Notes under the pieces: model-generated
Seen by the model: only the letters and a program-made list of their open reading frames with translations
The model's database searches: none
What the model was told of the DNA's origin: nothing
In this document: positions 38,135-46,120 of the stretch, piece after piece
Position numbering within the stretch: position 1 is the stretch's first letter
How the letters are laid out: every line of letters starts with the position of its first letter
Program-made: the position numbers and the translations under genes
Source: Candidatus Saccharimonadota bacterium
GTDB taxonomy: Bacteria; Patescibacteriota; Saccharimonadia; Saccharimonadales; Saccharimonadaceae
Direction of reading: 5' to 3'
DNA length: 64,000 nt
NCBI GenBank assembly: GCA_028289065.1
Contig: JAQGHA010000010.1
Location: 62,001-126,000 of the forward strand

Positions 38135-39863
38135 CTAAGCGTTCTTAATTATGTAATGAGTTGCTGGGGTCACACCTGCTGTAGCAAGCGTCTGTGCTGA
38201 CACGGGCCAGCTACCGGTATACAGGTATGGTTGCAAACGTTGACCGTCTCGGTGATTAATAGTAATGGTGTTATTGAAACCGTCTGTCCACCAGTACGTA
38301 GCCTGCATAATACGCATAGTGACAAACTCGTCAACCTGAGTAAATTTAGTATGTCGGAAGCGACCGCCATTTACCGTCATGCGACCACCTTGTGGGTTGC
38401 GGGCACCAACCGATGTTAATTGGAGATAAGCTGGCCATTGACCATTGGTAAACTGGTTATCAACATAGATAACACAATCATTAAGTGTGATAGTGGCACT
38501 ACACGATTCCCAACCAAAGTTACTGGCATTAGTATATCCACCTAACGATTGACCATTATTAAGAGCCGGGTCAACGTTTTGGGTATTGGTGATTTGTTGC
38601 GATACACATCGAGTCAGGATATATTTCCCAGATGTGTTGCGGTTTTCATCATTAGCCGCATACCTAGAGACGTTCGAGTGGTGGAACCAGCAATCATCAA
38701 ACTCAGATAAGGTTTCATTATTACCCATCCAGACACCACAGCGCCGAGGTCGTGCCGCGTCAAGGTCAGCGGCGCGCCTGCCGTCAAATTCACAATTGAA
38801 CCATTTGATTGTGGCGTAATGGCTGGTGACGTTGGCTGCTTCAAATGGTGGTAGGGAGTTTATAGCTCGGCCCGCACCTTGGAAGCGAACGTGTGATACG
38901 ATGGCGTATCCACCAGAATAAATACATACGCCTTGGTGTGGGGCGGGTTGTGGAACTGCCACGGCAAGGTTAGGGTGCTTTGTAGTAAGCATTTGTTGAT
39001 CAGCCGATCGGAAAGTTAACCCACCGAGCAATACTGGTGAAGAAGGGCTAGCACCGTCAATGCGACAAAGTCCCATTTGTAATGGTGCGAAATCTTGAGG
39101 ATCCATCTGTTCAATAGCAGCCATTTGCGTAGAGTTGATACTATTTGCGTCCATCTGTACAAATGTTTTATCTGGCCCTTGGCCTAGAAAACCTTGAAGT
39201 TTTGGAAACCAGAAACCAAAGGCATATGTTGGTGAGCCACTGGAACCAATCATGCGGAATTGGTTGAGGTGATAGATACCAACGCCAAGACGAACAACAA
39301 CACGTCCGGAAGTGGCGTTGACAGTATTGGAAAGGTTAGTGAAGAAATCACTCGATCCGGTTTGAATGTCTACAACAGTATATCCGGGTGGCCAGTTTTC
39401 AGTGAAATCTGCTGTTGATGCATAAGACCAAGGTACATTTGTATCTGACCATGAAGGGAGTGCTGTTGGATTACCATTTCATGGGTTAATTGGAATCGGG
39501 GATTTCCCGGGTGCACGCCATGTTTGAGTTATGGCGTCATAGATATATAGACTAGACGGCATCTGGGTGCCTCCGCCATACGTCACCTGCTTTGAGGTTC
39601 ACATCAGCAGGAGTAGAGGCGGATGCACTATTAGTTGAAAGAAAGAGAACACCGAAGGCAGCGGCACTTGGGCGAGCTTCCCAGGCAGAACCAGTGTAAC
39701 GCACGATAATTTGACCATTAGCTGGTGTCGGTACTACGGCATTTTTCCATTAAGTAGTTGTTGAGTCAAAAGTTAGAACTTGACTGTTTGCTGGGCTGCT
39801 TAAGGCAACGTCACTTGAACCTGATATACTGCCACTTCCACCACCGCTACCGCCAAAATCCAT
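38135..39863 (-). pseudogene. broken tail-spike-like gene
   Basis: ATG 39863 with GGAGGG upstream opens a frame MDFGGSGGGSGSISGSSDVA that parallels the intact gene at 32848. It is interrupted by TAA (39751-39749, in TTT-stop-WKN where the paralogue has TTQKWEN), by a frameshift near 39576 (GDVW then GGTQMPSSLYIYDA) and by TGA (near 39481, NP-stop-NGNP). Downstream an intact 372-codon stretch (38135-39253) encodes a beta-helix-like region (IVSHVRFQGAGRAINSLPP, WFNCEFDGRRAADLD). Either a decaying gene or a region of sequence error; the C-terminal ORF might still be expressed. Confidence 0.75.
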
Positions 39864-40021
39864 AGTTAAACCCTCCAGTTATTCTATTTATACTTAAAAA
39901 CATAATACAAGCCTGATCATGATACGGCAACCTTAGAGGACTTTAATAGGTTAAAGTGTTAAACCTTGGTATAATAGAGGTAATATGCGAATTAAAATGA
40001 ACACAAGTTGGGCAGGGCAAT

Positions 40022-41197
40022 GTGGCTAAAGGTTCACTCTCGGAAATACTAGGCGTTTTACGCCAATTTGAAGTTGCCGGTGAACTGACCGAACGCAAGT
40101 CCATTACCCATATTCGCGAACTTAGCTTACGGCCTGGTGGACGAGTTGTTTCTTTTAACTTTGAAAGAACACCTTATTACATTACGTACAATGCCGTAGC
40201 GGCTGATGATACCGAGTATCTGCTCGATGAATTACGCCTTGATAAGCCAGGCATAAAAGGTCACTTTGTTCGTAACCCGCACGATGAAAACTCGACCTAT
40301 GGACTGCGCTTCAAATTCAAAGAAATTTACCTCTTTGAAGTGCGTTCTGATAAAGTTCGGCTTGATATTGAATTAACCCGTCGCTACCCAGCGTTTACTC
40401 GTAGTACCATTCAGAAATATATAAAAGCTGGTTACGTACAAGTGAATAATGTCGTCATTGAGAAGACAAAATTTGATGTCACCGAGTACGACGAAATTGC
40501 TATTGCGCCACCAGCTAAAACTGACTTTTCAGAATTAGAGCTACCAATTGTATACATGGATGACAACGTTATCGTCGTCAATAAGCCAGCCGGAGTATTA
40601 AGCCATAGTAAGGGCGCTTTGAATGATGAATTTACTGTTGCGGATTTCTTCCGACGCTACACAACCAGTGGTCTTGATACCACCCGACCTGGTATTGTTC
40701 ACCGCCTAGACCGCGATACAAGTGGAATTATCATTGGTGCTCGCAACGACGAGACGGCACTGCTACTAAAAAAACAGTTCGCCGATAGGTCCACTAAAAA
40801 ACATTATATTGCCATTGTTGATGGTGTGCCTAAACTTGAAGAAGCTATGGTTGATTTGCCAATTGGTCGAAACCCATCGTCTCCAAGCATGTTCCGGGTT
40901 GACCCATCCGGTAAAAATGCGCTTACGAAATACGAAGTAATCGAAAGTAATGGTACCCAAACATTAGTTGCCTTGCACCCTAAAACCGGCCGTACTCACC
41001 AACTTCGTGTACATATGGCGTATATAAATACCCCTATAGCCGGTGACCGCATTTACGGTAACGTTAAAACAGCACCGCGCCTTATGCTACATGCTAGTAC
41101 TTTGGAATTAACTATTCCAACTTCTTCAAGAAAAGTCTTTGAAGCGCCACTACCTGCCGCCTTTGGTGACATCTTCCCAGGGGCAGTTCGTGACTAA
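40022..41197 (+). CDS. RluA-family pseudouridine synthase with extra N-terminal domain
   Basis: 391 aa from GTG 40022 (GGGCAGGGC upstream). Residues about 112-165 form an S4 RNA-binding domain (FTRSTIQKYIKAGYVQVNN); residues 175-380 are the RluA/RluD catalytic domain with HRLDRDTSG (catalytic Asp230) and HPKTGRTHQLRVHM. Modifies uridine in rRNA or tRNA. The first 110 residues (LREL SLRPGG, FERTPYYITYNA) are not part of RluA enzymes known to me. Overlaps the holB-like gene by eight bases. Confidence 0.9.
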   Translation: MAKGSLSEILGVLRQFEVAGELTERKSITHIRELSLRPGGRVVSFNFERTPYYITYNAVAADDTEYLLDELRLDKPGIKGHFVRNPHDENSTYGLRFKFKEIYLFEVRSDKVRLDIELTRRYPAFTRSTIQKYIKAGYVQVNNVVIEKTKFDVTEYDEIAIAPPAKTDFSELELPIVYMDDNVIVVNKPAGVLSHSKGALNDEFTVADFFRRYTTSGLDTTRPGIVHRLDRDTSGIIIGARNDETALLLKKQFADRSTKKHYIAIVDGVPKLEEAMVDLPIGRNPSSPSMFRVDPSGKNALTKYEVIESNGTQTLVALHPKTGRTHQLRVHMAYINTPIAGDRIYGNVKTAPRLMLHASTLELTIPTSSRKVFEAPLPAAFGDIFPGAVRD

Positions 41198-42014
41198 ACC
41201 GGTGTTTAACCCGGCAACGCAGTATCAGCTTGAGCAGTACTCATTACACTTGCCAGGTTCGCTGCTGATTACAGGTGCAGAAGGAATCGGCTTAACATCA
41301 GCGGCCGAAAAGCTCGCACTTGGCTCAAAAGCGGTGGTCTACACCGTCCTGCCTGAAAAAGAAGAGAAGGTAGAGGTAGAAAAAGGCACAATTACCATCG
41401 ATAGTATCCGGCGGTTGTACTCGCTTACAAAAACCATCGAACCTAAAGGTCGTATAATTATTATTGATTATGCTGAGCGAATGGCTAAGCCGGCACAAAA
41501 TGCTTTCTTGAAATTACTTGAAGAACCAGGTGAGGGTACTCATTTTATTTTGCTGACACACCAACCTAGCTCATTGCTGCCGACGATACTTTCGCGGGTG
41601 CAGCGGCTTGATATGCGGTTGATTACTAAGCAGCAATCCGAAGAACTACTCGACGCCTTAAAAGTTCGCGACGAGCGTCGAAAAGCTCAATTGTTGTTTA
41701 TAGCTGGCGGCTTACCAGCAGAATTAACCCGTTTAAGTAGCGATGCAAACTATTTCGAACACCGTTCAGGAATTATTAAAGATGCACGCGAGTATGTAGT
41801 CGGTAATTCCTATAGTCGTTTAATGATTGCCAAAAAATATAAAGACAGTCGACCGCAAGCTTTGATATTATTAGCCGATGCCATGCGCTTATTACAGAAT
41901 ACCTTGGTTAATGGAGGTGATTCGGCTAGTATCGCCACAATAACTCAATTGGAAAAGATATATGGCCGTATTCAAGGCAATGGCAATATACGCCTTCAGT
42001 TGGCTTCAATTTAA
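41190..42014 (+). CDS. holB: DNA polymerase III delta'-like subunit
   Basis: 274 aa from GTG 41190, overlapping the pseudouridine synthase gene. AAA+ clamp-loader type: degenerate Walker A GAEGIGLTS (Lys replaced), IIIIDYAERMAKPAQNAFLK (delta' and DnaX usual KxxxAxxNxLLKxLEEP), LLEEPGEGTHFILLTHQ, and LPTILSRVQRL where the usual SRC has Val. The Cys zinc module of DnaX/delta' is absent. Clamp-loading role inferred. Confidence 0.82.
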   Translation: MTKPVFNPATQYQLEQYSLHLPGSLLITGAEGIGLTSAAEKLALGSKAVVYTVLPEKEEKVEVEKGTITIDSIRRLYSLTKTIEPKGRIIIIDYAERMAKPAQNAFLKLLEEPGEGTHFILLTHQPSSLLPTILSRVQRLDMRLITKQQSEELLDALKVRDERRKAQLLFIAGGLPAELTRLSSDANYFEHRSGIIKDAREYVVGNSYSRLMIAKKYKDSRPQALILLADAMRLLQNTLVNGGDSASIATITQLEKIYGRIQGNGNIRLQLASI

Positions 42015-42062
42015 GTATGTTGCTACCGTGAACTCTCAGTTCGCTGTGTTATAATTAAACAA

Positions 42063-42713
42063 ATGCTAGGACTGCTCGTTATTGTAATTCTCGGAACCTG
42101 GGCGCTGTATCAAAAACAGACCGTTGGTGAAGTGTCTAGCGACCTCACCTCGAAGCTCTCCGATAAATTAGACCAACTCTGGTCTATTGCTCAAACCTCA
42201 TTACAGGAACGTAAATACCTTCGAGCTGAAAAAGCTCTACTTACTATTTTGCGAGTTGATGAGCGCAATGCCAGCGCTTACAACCGTTTAGGTATTCTTT
42301 ATTCGAAACAACAACAATTTAAAGAAGCGATTGAATGTTTTGAAATCGCCCAAAGCCTTGAGCCAAGTGCTAGTAGCCTTCATAACGTAGGTTTAATTTA
42401 CTATGAAACTCAAAGCTATGAAAAAGCCGGCTTAGCCTTTGAGCAAGCCCTTGCAATGGATAGTGATTTACCAGCTCGTCACATTGCCTACGCTAAGGTA
42501 CAGGAAAAACTTGGGAATAATAAAAAGATGATAGATTCATTGGAAAAGGCAGTCGAACTCGATCCGATTCCGCAAACACTGACAATTCTTGCCGATGCTT
42601 ATGAACGAGTCGGCGAGACGCAGTTAGCGACTGACCTACGTGAACGGGCAGCTAAAATGATTATTCCTCAAGCTCAAAACAAACTGCGTCAACCTCGACG
42701 CGTTGTAATGTAA
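42063..42713 (+). CDS. membrane-anchored TPR protein
   Basis: 216 aa. One N-terminal membrane segment (MLGLLVIVILGTWALYQ), then at least three TPR-type repeats (YLRAEKALLTILRVDERNAS, LGILYSKQQQFKEAIECFEI, AGLAFEQALAMDSDLP), with a basic C-terminus. Probably a scaffold on the cytoplasmic or outer face. -10 TATAAT (42050-42055) ends seven bases before the ATG: probably leaderless. Confidence 0.85.
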   Translation: MLGLLVIVILGTWALYQKQTVGEVSSDLTSKLSDKLDQLWSIAQTSLQERKYLRAEKALLTILRVDERNASAYNRLGILYSKQQQFKEAIECFEIAQSLEPSASSLHNVGLIYYETQSYEKAGLAFEQALAMDSDLPARHIAYAKVQEKLGNNKKMIDSLEKAVELDPIPQTLTILADAYERVGETQLATDLRERAAKMIIPQAQNKLRQPRRVVM

Positions 42714-42732
42714 TCAAAGTATAGGCCTTATT

Positions 42733-43026
42733 ATGGATATCGATAAAGTTTACGAGACAGTACAAGAAACAAAAGAACCGGCTATTCAGCGCCAGCTTAT
42801 TATTAACTACATTCTTTCGTATGTTAAAACACTAGAAGATGACCCAGAGGCTCGCCAGGACATCGCCTTTAATATTGCCACATTAGAATCAACCGATTAC
42901 GCTCAAGCTTTGGATGAAGAAGACACACTTGCCATTACGCTTGCCTTTGCTAGTGAACTTGAAGACGCTGAACAAGATCATGAAGACTGGGCGCTGTTAA
43001 TTGATATTATTAAATCACTCGAATAA
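42733..43026 (+). CDS. hypothetical acidic protein (97 aa)
   Basis: Unrecognised, acidic, helical. TATAGG (42720-42725) lies seven bases upstream, so it could be leaderless, or it may be cotranscribed with the TPR gene 19 bases before. Confidence 0.65.
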   Translation: MDIDKVYETVQETKEPAIQRQLIINYILSYVKTLEDDPEARQDIAFNIATLESTDYAQALDEEDTLAITLAFASELEDAEQDHEDWALLIDIIKSLE

Positions 43027-43050
43027 AAAACCCCACTTAACGTGAGGTAG
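43024..43050 (-). terminator. tRNA-Thr/tRNA-Tyr terminator
   Basis: Read on the minus strand: ACCTCAC pairs with GTGGGGT (one mismatch), followed by TTTTTT. Confidence 0.7.
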
Positions 43051-43056
43051 TTTACT

Positions 43057-43141
43057 TGGTGCTGGAAGTAGGACTCGAACCTACGGAGCCTTACGGCGGG
43101 AGATTTACAGTCTCCTGTGATTGCCACTACACGATTCCAGC
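43057..43141 (-). tRNA. tRNA-Tyr (GTA)
   Basis: 85 nt. Acceptor GCTGGAA/TTCCAGC, anticodon arm GGAGA-CTGTAAA-TCTCC with anticodon GTA, long variable arm, T-arm with GTTCGAG, CCA encoded. Confidence 0.95.
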
Positions 43142-43178
43142 ATTCTGGATATAACAACGATGTATCATTATTATATCT

Positions 43179-43255
43179 TGGAGCCGCCTTACGGATTCGA
43201 ACCGTAGACCTGCTGTTTACAAAACAGCTGCTCTAACCAGCTGAGCTAAGGCGGC
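43179..43255 (-). tRNA. tRNA-Thr (TGT)
   Basis: 77 nt. Acceptor GCCGCCT/AGGCGGC, anticodon arm GCTGT-TTTGTAA-ACAGC with anticodon TGT, CCA encoded. Intact, unlike the GGT isoacceptor at 45241. Upstream of tRNA-Tyr in the same unit. Confidence 0.96.
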
Positions 43256-43317
43256 ACTTGAACTATTTTATCATATTTTTTACCCGTGACCAGGGTTTTC
43301 ACGCTATAATAGATTGA

Positions 43318-44610
43318 ATGACAATGAGACAACTCCCTATAGTGCCTGCGAAGTTCGATAAAATAGTAGGCGGCGGCCAAGCTTTGGCTACTCTTGAAGA
43401 TGGTAAAAAGCTATTTGCCTGGGGCGCGCTGCCCGATGAAGAGGCGAATGTACAGCTTACCAAGAAGAAATCACGCCTCGTGGAAGGCTACGTAACAGAG
43501 GTTCTGAAACCTAGTAAGGACCGCGTAGAGCCACGTGACCTTGATAGTTACTTATCTACCAGCCCATGGCAAATCATGACCATGGAGGCCGAGCAACACT
43601 ACAAAGCAGCTTTGATTGTTGAGGCTTTCGAGCTTCACTCGGTGGTTCTGCCAAACCCCGTAGAGGTTTATACTAATGGCCGTGAATACGAATACCGTAA
43701 TAAAATCGAATTCAGCTTTTGGTTTGAAACCGATACTCAACAGCTCTCTTTAGCTTTTTTCCGTCGTGGCACACACGGTAAAATAGCAGTTAAAGGCACC
43801 AGCCTGGCTTCACCAGTTATTAATACCAAGGCTCAAGAAGTATTAGCTGTACTGAATGAAATGAAGGTGATTGGGCGAGATTTAAAGACATTACTTATTC
43901 GGTCTAATGCGAACGGTGAGGTGTCTTGGCAACTGTACGTTAAAGACCCGGAATTTGCACACGACGAATTTATTGCCCATTTTGAAGCCGGTGAAAGGGG
44001 TCAAGTCATTTTTTCTAACCCGCTTAGCCCGGCCAGTGTTATTACGGAATACCTTACACCGCACACACTACGCCTGACGGATACAATTCTTGGCGTGTCA
44101 TTCAACTATGCAACCGAGGGTTTCTTCCAAATAAATATACCGGTATATGAACAAGCATTGCTTGATATGAAGACATTTATTCTAGAAGGCAAACCAGTTC
44201 TCGACCTTTATAGCGGTGTTGGTACGATCGGCCTTACTATTGGCGGTGATGACTTGACGCTTGTTGAGATGAACAAAGAAGCTGTGCGCGAAATGAAGAA
44301 TAACATCGTTGAACTCGGCAAGAAGGCAACCGCTGTACTAGCTGCCAGTGAAGATGTGACTGAGTATATCACCGAAGACAAAGTCATTATCCTTGACCCT
44401 CCACGCGCTGGGCTTCACCTGGACGTTGTTGACCGTTTACTTGAAGTCACACCGGAACGAATTGTCTACTTGTCATGTAACCCAGTTACCCAAGCCCGAG
44501 ACGTCGCGTTGCTAGCAGAAAAGTACAACGTCACCTCGCATAAGGGGTACAATTTCTTTCCACGAACACCGCACATTGAAAACCTAGTTATCCTCGACTT
44601 ACGTAAATAA
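43318..44610 (+). CDS. RlmD/TrmA-family RNA uracil-5 methyltransferase lacking Fe-S cysteines
   Basis: 430 aa. N-terminal TRAM domain (about residues 4-65), then a SAM-binding methyltransferase with VLDLYSGVGTIGLTI, ILDPPRAGL and the catalytic LSCNPVTQARD (nucleophile Cys387). RlmD-type enzymes have a CxxxxxCxxC 4Fe-4S cluster after the TRAM domain; residues 73-90 here (RDLDSYLSTSPWQIMTME) keep the spacing but have no Cys. -10 TATAAT (43305-43310) ends seven bases before the ATG: leaderless. Confidence 0.9.
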   Translation: MTMRQLPIVPAKFDKIVGGGQALATLEDGKKLFAWGALPDEEANVQLTKKKSRLVEGYVTEVLKPSKDRVEPRDLDSYLSTSPWQIMTMEAEQHYKAALIVEAFELHSVVLPNPVEVYTNGREYEYRNKIEFSFWFETDTQQLSLAFFRRGTHGKIAVKGTSLASPVINTKAQEVLAVLNEMKVIGRDLKTLLIRSNANGEVSWQLYVKDPEFAHDEFIAHFEAGERGQVIFSNPLSPASVITEYLTPHTLRLTDTILGVSFNYATEGFFQINIPVYEQALLDMKTFILEGKPVLDLYSGVGTIGLTIGGDDLTLVEMNKEAVREMKNNIVELGKKATAVLAASEDVTEYITEDKVIILDPPRAGLHLDVVDRLLEVTPERIVYLSCNPVTQARDVALLAEKYNVTSHKGYNFFPRTPHIENLVILDLRK

Positions 44611-44659
44611 TATCTAAATAATTAAAACCTTTTTCATAGTTACTACATATACTTAATAT

Positions 44660-45250
44660 ATGGATGAGAATTTGTTGAAAGATATGTATGTACATAAAGC
44701 TATGTCGATGCAAGAAATAGCTAAGCAGCTTGGATTCTCTGTTCATAAAATTAATTTTTGGTTAACGAAGTATTCTATCTCCAAACGTACACACAGCGAG
44801 GCGTCGTACGTTAAATACAATGGCCTCGTAGACCCATTCGAAATTAAATCATTTTTATCACCCCAAGAAGAAAGGTTATTCGGAATGGGTGTAGGAATCT
44901 ATTGGGGCGAAGGTAATAAGAAAAATATAAATACAGTTCGGGTCGGCAACACCGATGCGAAATTAATAAAAGTGTTTATCGATTTCTTGATTATCATCTG
45001 TGGTGTTAAGCCAAATAAAATACGGTATGGTTTACAGGTTTTTACTGATGTAGAAGAGAACGTAGCACTTCACTATTGGTTAAATGAACTAAATATCACT
45101 AGAAATCAAATTATGCCTACCATTAGTCGGATAAATAGTGGTAAAATAGGCACGTACAAGATTAAAAACCAGTTCGGAGTAATGACAGTGTATGTCTTCA
45201 ATAGGAAGCTACGAGACTGGTTAGTCGATCAATTATTTGTGCCGCGATAG
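44660..45250 (+). CDS. LAGLIDADG-like homing endonuclease with HTH
   Basis: 196 aa. N-terminal helix-turn-helix (MSMQEIAKQLGFSVHKINFW), then ERLFGMGVGIYWGEGNKKN, a single LAGLIDADG-type motif (usual LxGLxxGEG), followed by NTDAKLIKVFIDFLI and a Tyr/Asn-rich beta region. Single-motif proteins of this type act as dimers. The stop codon (45248-45250) lies inside the tRNA-Thr(GGU) gene, which contains a group I intron. TATACT (44648-44653) ends six bases before the ATG. It is outside the intron, so a role in intron mobility is inferred. Confidence 0.75.
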   Translation: MDENLLKDMYVHKAMSMQEIAKQLGFSVHKINFWLTKYSISKRTHSEASYVKYNGLVDPFEIKSFLSPQEERLFGMGVGIYWGEGNKKNINTVRVGNTDAKLIKVFIDFLIIICGVKPNKIRYGLQVFTDVEENVALHYWLNELNITRNQIMPTISRINSGKIGTYKIKNQFGVMTVYVFNRKLRDWLVDQLFVPR

Positions 45251-45518
45251 CTCAGTTGGTAGAGCGCATCCATGGTAGATCGCATGATCCTGCCCATCTT
45301 TTGAGAAATTGATTGATGAATCCCGAATAACGGTTAAAGCCCACGCAGGGTAAGACCGTGGCGGTACACTTCATTGTGTTTCGCCCGAACGACTGACAAG
45401 GGAAGCTACGTCACTTGGTGATATGTTTAAGATACAGTCTAGCCCTTATCATGCGAATAATAAGATAAGGTGTAAGCGAAGGATGAGGTCCAGGGTTCAA
45501 CTCCCTGTCGTGGCTCCA
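45241..45518 (+). tRNA. tRNA-Thr (GGT) interrupted by group I intron
   Basis: Exons 45241-45276 and 45479-45518 join to a 76-nt tRNA: acceptor GCCGCGA/TCGTGGC, D-arm GCTC/GAGC, anticodon arm CATCC-ATGGTAA-GGATG with anticodon GGT, T-arm CAGGG-TTCAACT-CCCTG, and encoded CCA. The interruption falls between T36 and A37 in the anticodon loop. Confidence 0.9.
45277..45478 (+). ncRNA. group I intron in tRNA-Thr
   Basis: 202 nt between T36 and A37 of the tRNA. It ends in G, as group I introns do, and the 5' exon ends in T. P7 can form from GACTG (in CGAACGACTGACAAGG) and CAGTC (in AAGATACAGTCTA, the typical conserved S element). The internal P1 guide is GCC pairing with exon GGT. No ORF inside. Subtype IC3 is likely by analogy with cyanobacterial tRNA introns. 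Confidence 0.87.
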
Positions 45519-45531
45519 TAAAGTATTAAAT

Positions 45532-45555
45532 CAGGCGTTTCGACGCCTGTTTTGT
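45532..45555 (+). terminator. tRNA-Thr terminator
   Basis: CAGGCGT pairs with ACGCCTG around a TTCG tetraloop, followed by TTTTGTT. Confidence 0.88.
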
Positions 45556-45567
45556 TATACTGTACCT

Positions 45568-46062
45568 ATGGCAACATTTAGTTACGATATTATTTCCGAA
45601 TATGACAAGGCAGAAATGAACAATGTTTTTGCGCTTGTTCAAAAAGACATCTCAAACCGTTACGACTTTAAAAATACTCCAGCAGAAATTGACTGGATGT
45701 CTGATAAGGTTGGCTATAAGATTATCGGTGCAAATGAGTGGCAAATTGAAAGCATCATAGATATCGTACGTAAAAAACTTACATCTCGTAACCAAAGCAG
45801 TAAAGTCCTCGACTTATCAAAGCCAATCGTGACTAGTAATTTAAAAGCTACCCAAGAAATTCCATTTATTGCTGGGCTAACCCAAGATAAAGCCAAGCAA
45901 ATTACTAAAATCCTTCGTGATGAAGTACCAAAAGTTAAAGCTTTAATTCAAGGTGAAGAAGTACGTGTAACGAGCGGGAGTAAAGATGATTTACAGGCAG
46001 CAATGCGCGTACTTGAAGCTCAAGACTTTGATTTTCCTTTAGCTTTTACAAACTTTCGCTAA
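45568..46062 (+). CDS. yajQ: YajQ/UPF0234 nucleotide-binding protein
   Basis: 164 aa, full family length: FSYDIISEYDKAEMNNVFALV, NRYDFK and VTSGSKDDLQAAMRVLE are family signatures. YajQ proteins bind c-di-GMP in some proteobacteria; the role here is unknown. TATACT (45556-45561) ends six bases before the ATG: leaderless. Confidence 0.92.
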   Translation: MATFSYDIISEYDKAEMNNVFALVQKDISNRYDFKNTPAEIDWMSDKVGYKIIGANEWQIESIIDIVRKKLTSRNQSSKVLDLSKPIVTSNLKATQEIPFIAGLTQDKAKQITKILRDEVPKVKALIQGEEVRVTSGSKDDLQAAMRVLEAQDFDFPLAFTNFR

Positions 46063-46120
46063 GTAACATTGTTTAATGTATAACCATAAGCTATCCTTAG
46101 GTAAAAGGAAGTAAAAGAGT

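Noticed and set aside
38135..39253. Intact separate gene starting at ATG 39253
   Set aside because: The frame extends upstream to about 39480 with homologous-type sequence and the ATG has no ribosome-binding site; more likely the tail of a broken longer gene.
39481..39483. TGA read as Trp or Gly (code 4 or 25)
   Set aside because: TGA serves as a normal stop elsewhere (for example 4354-4356 and 57000-57002) and intact genes have no internal TGA; the lesion is better explained by gene decay.
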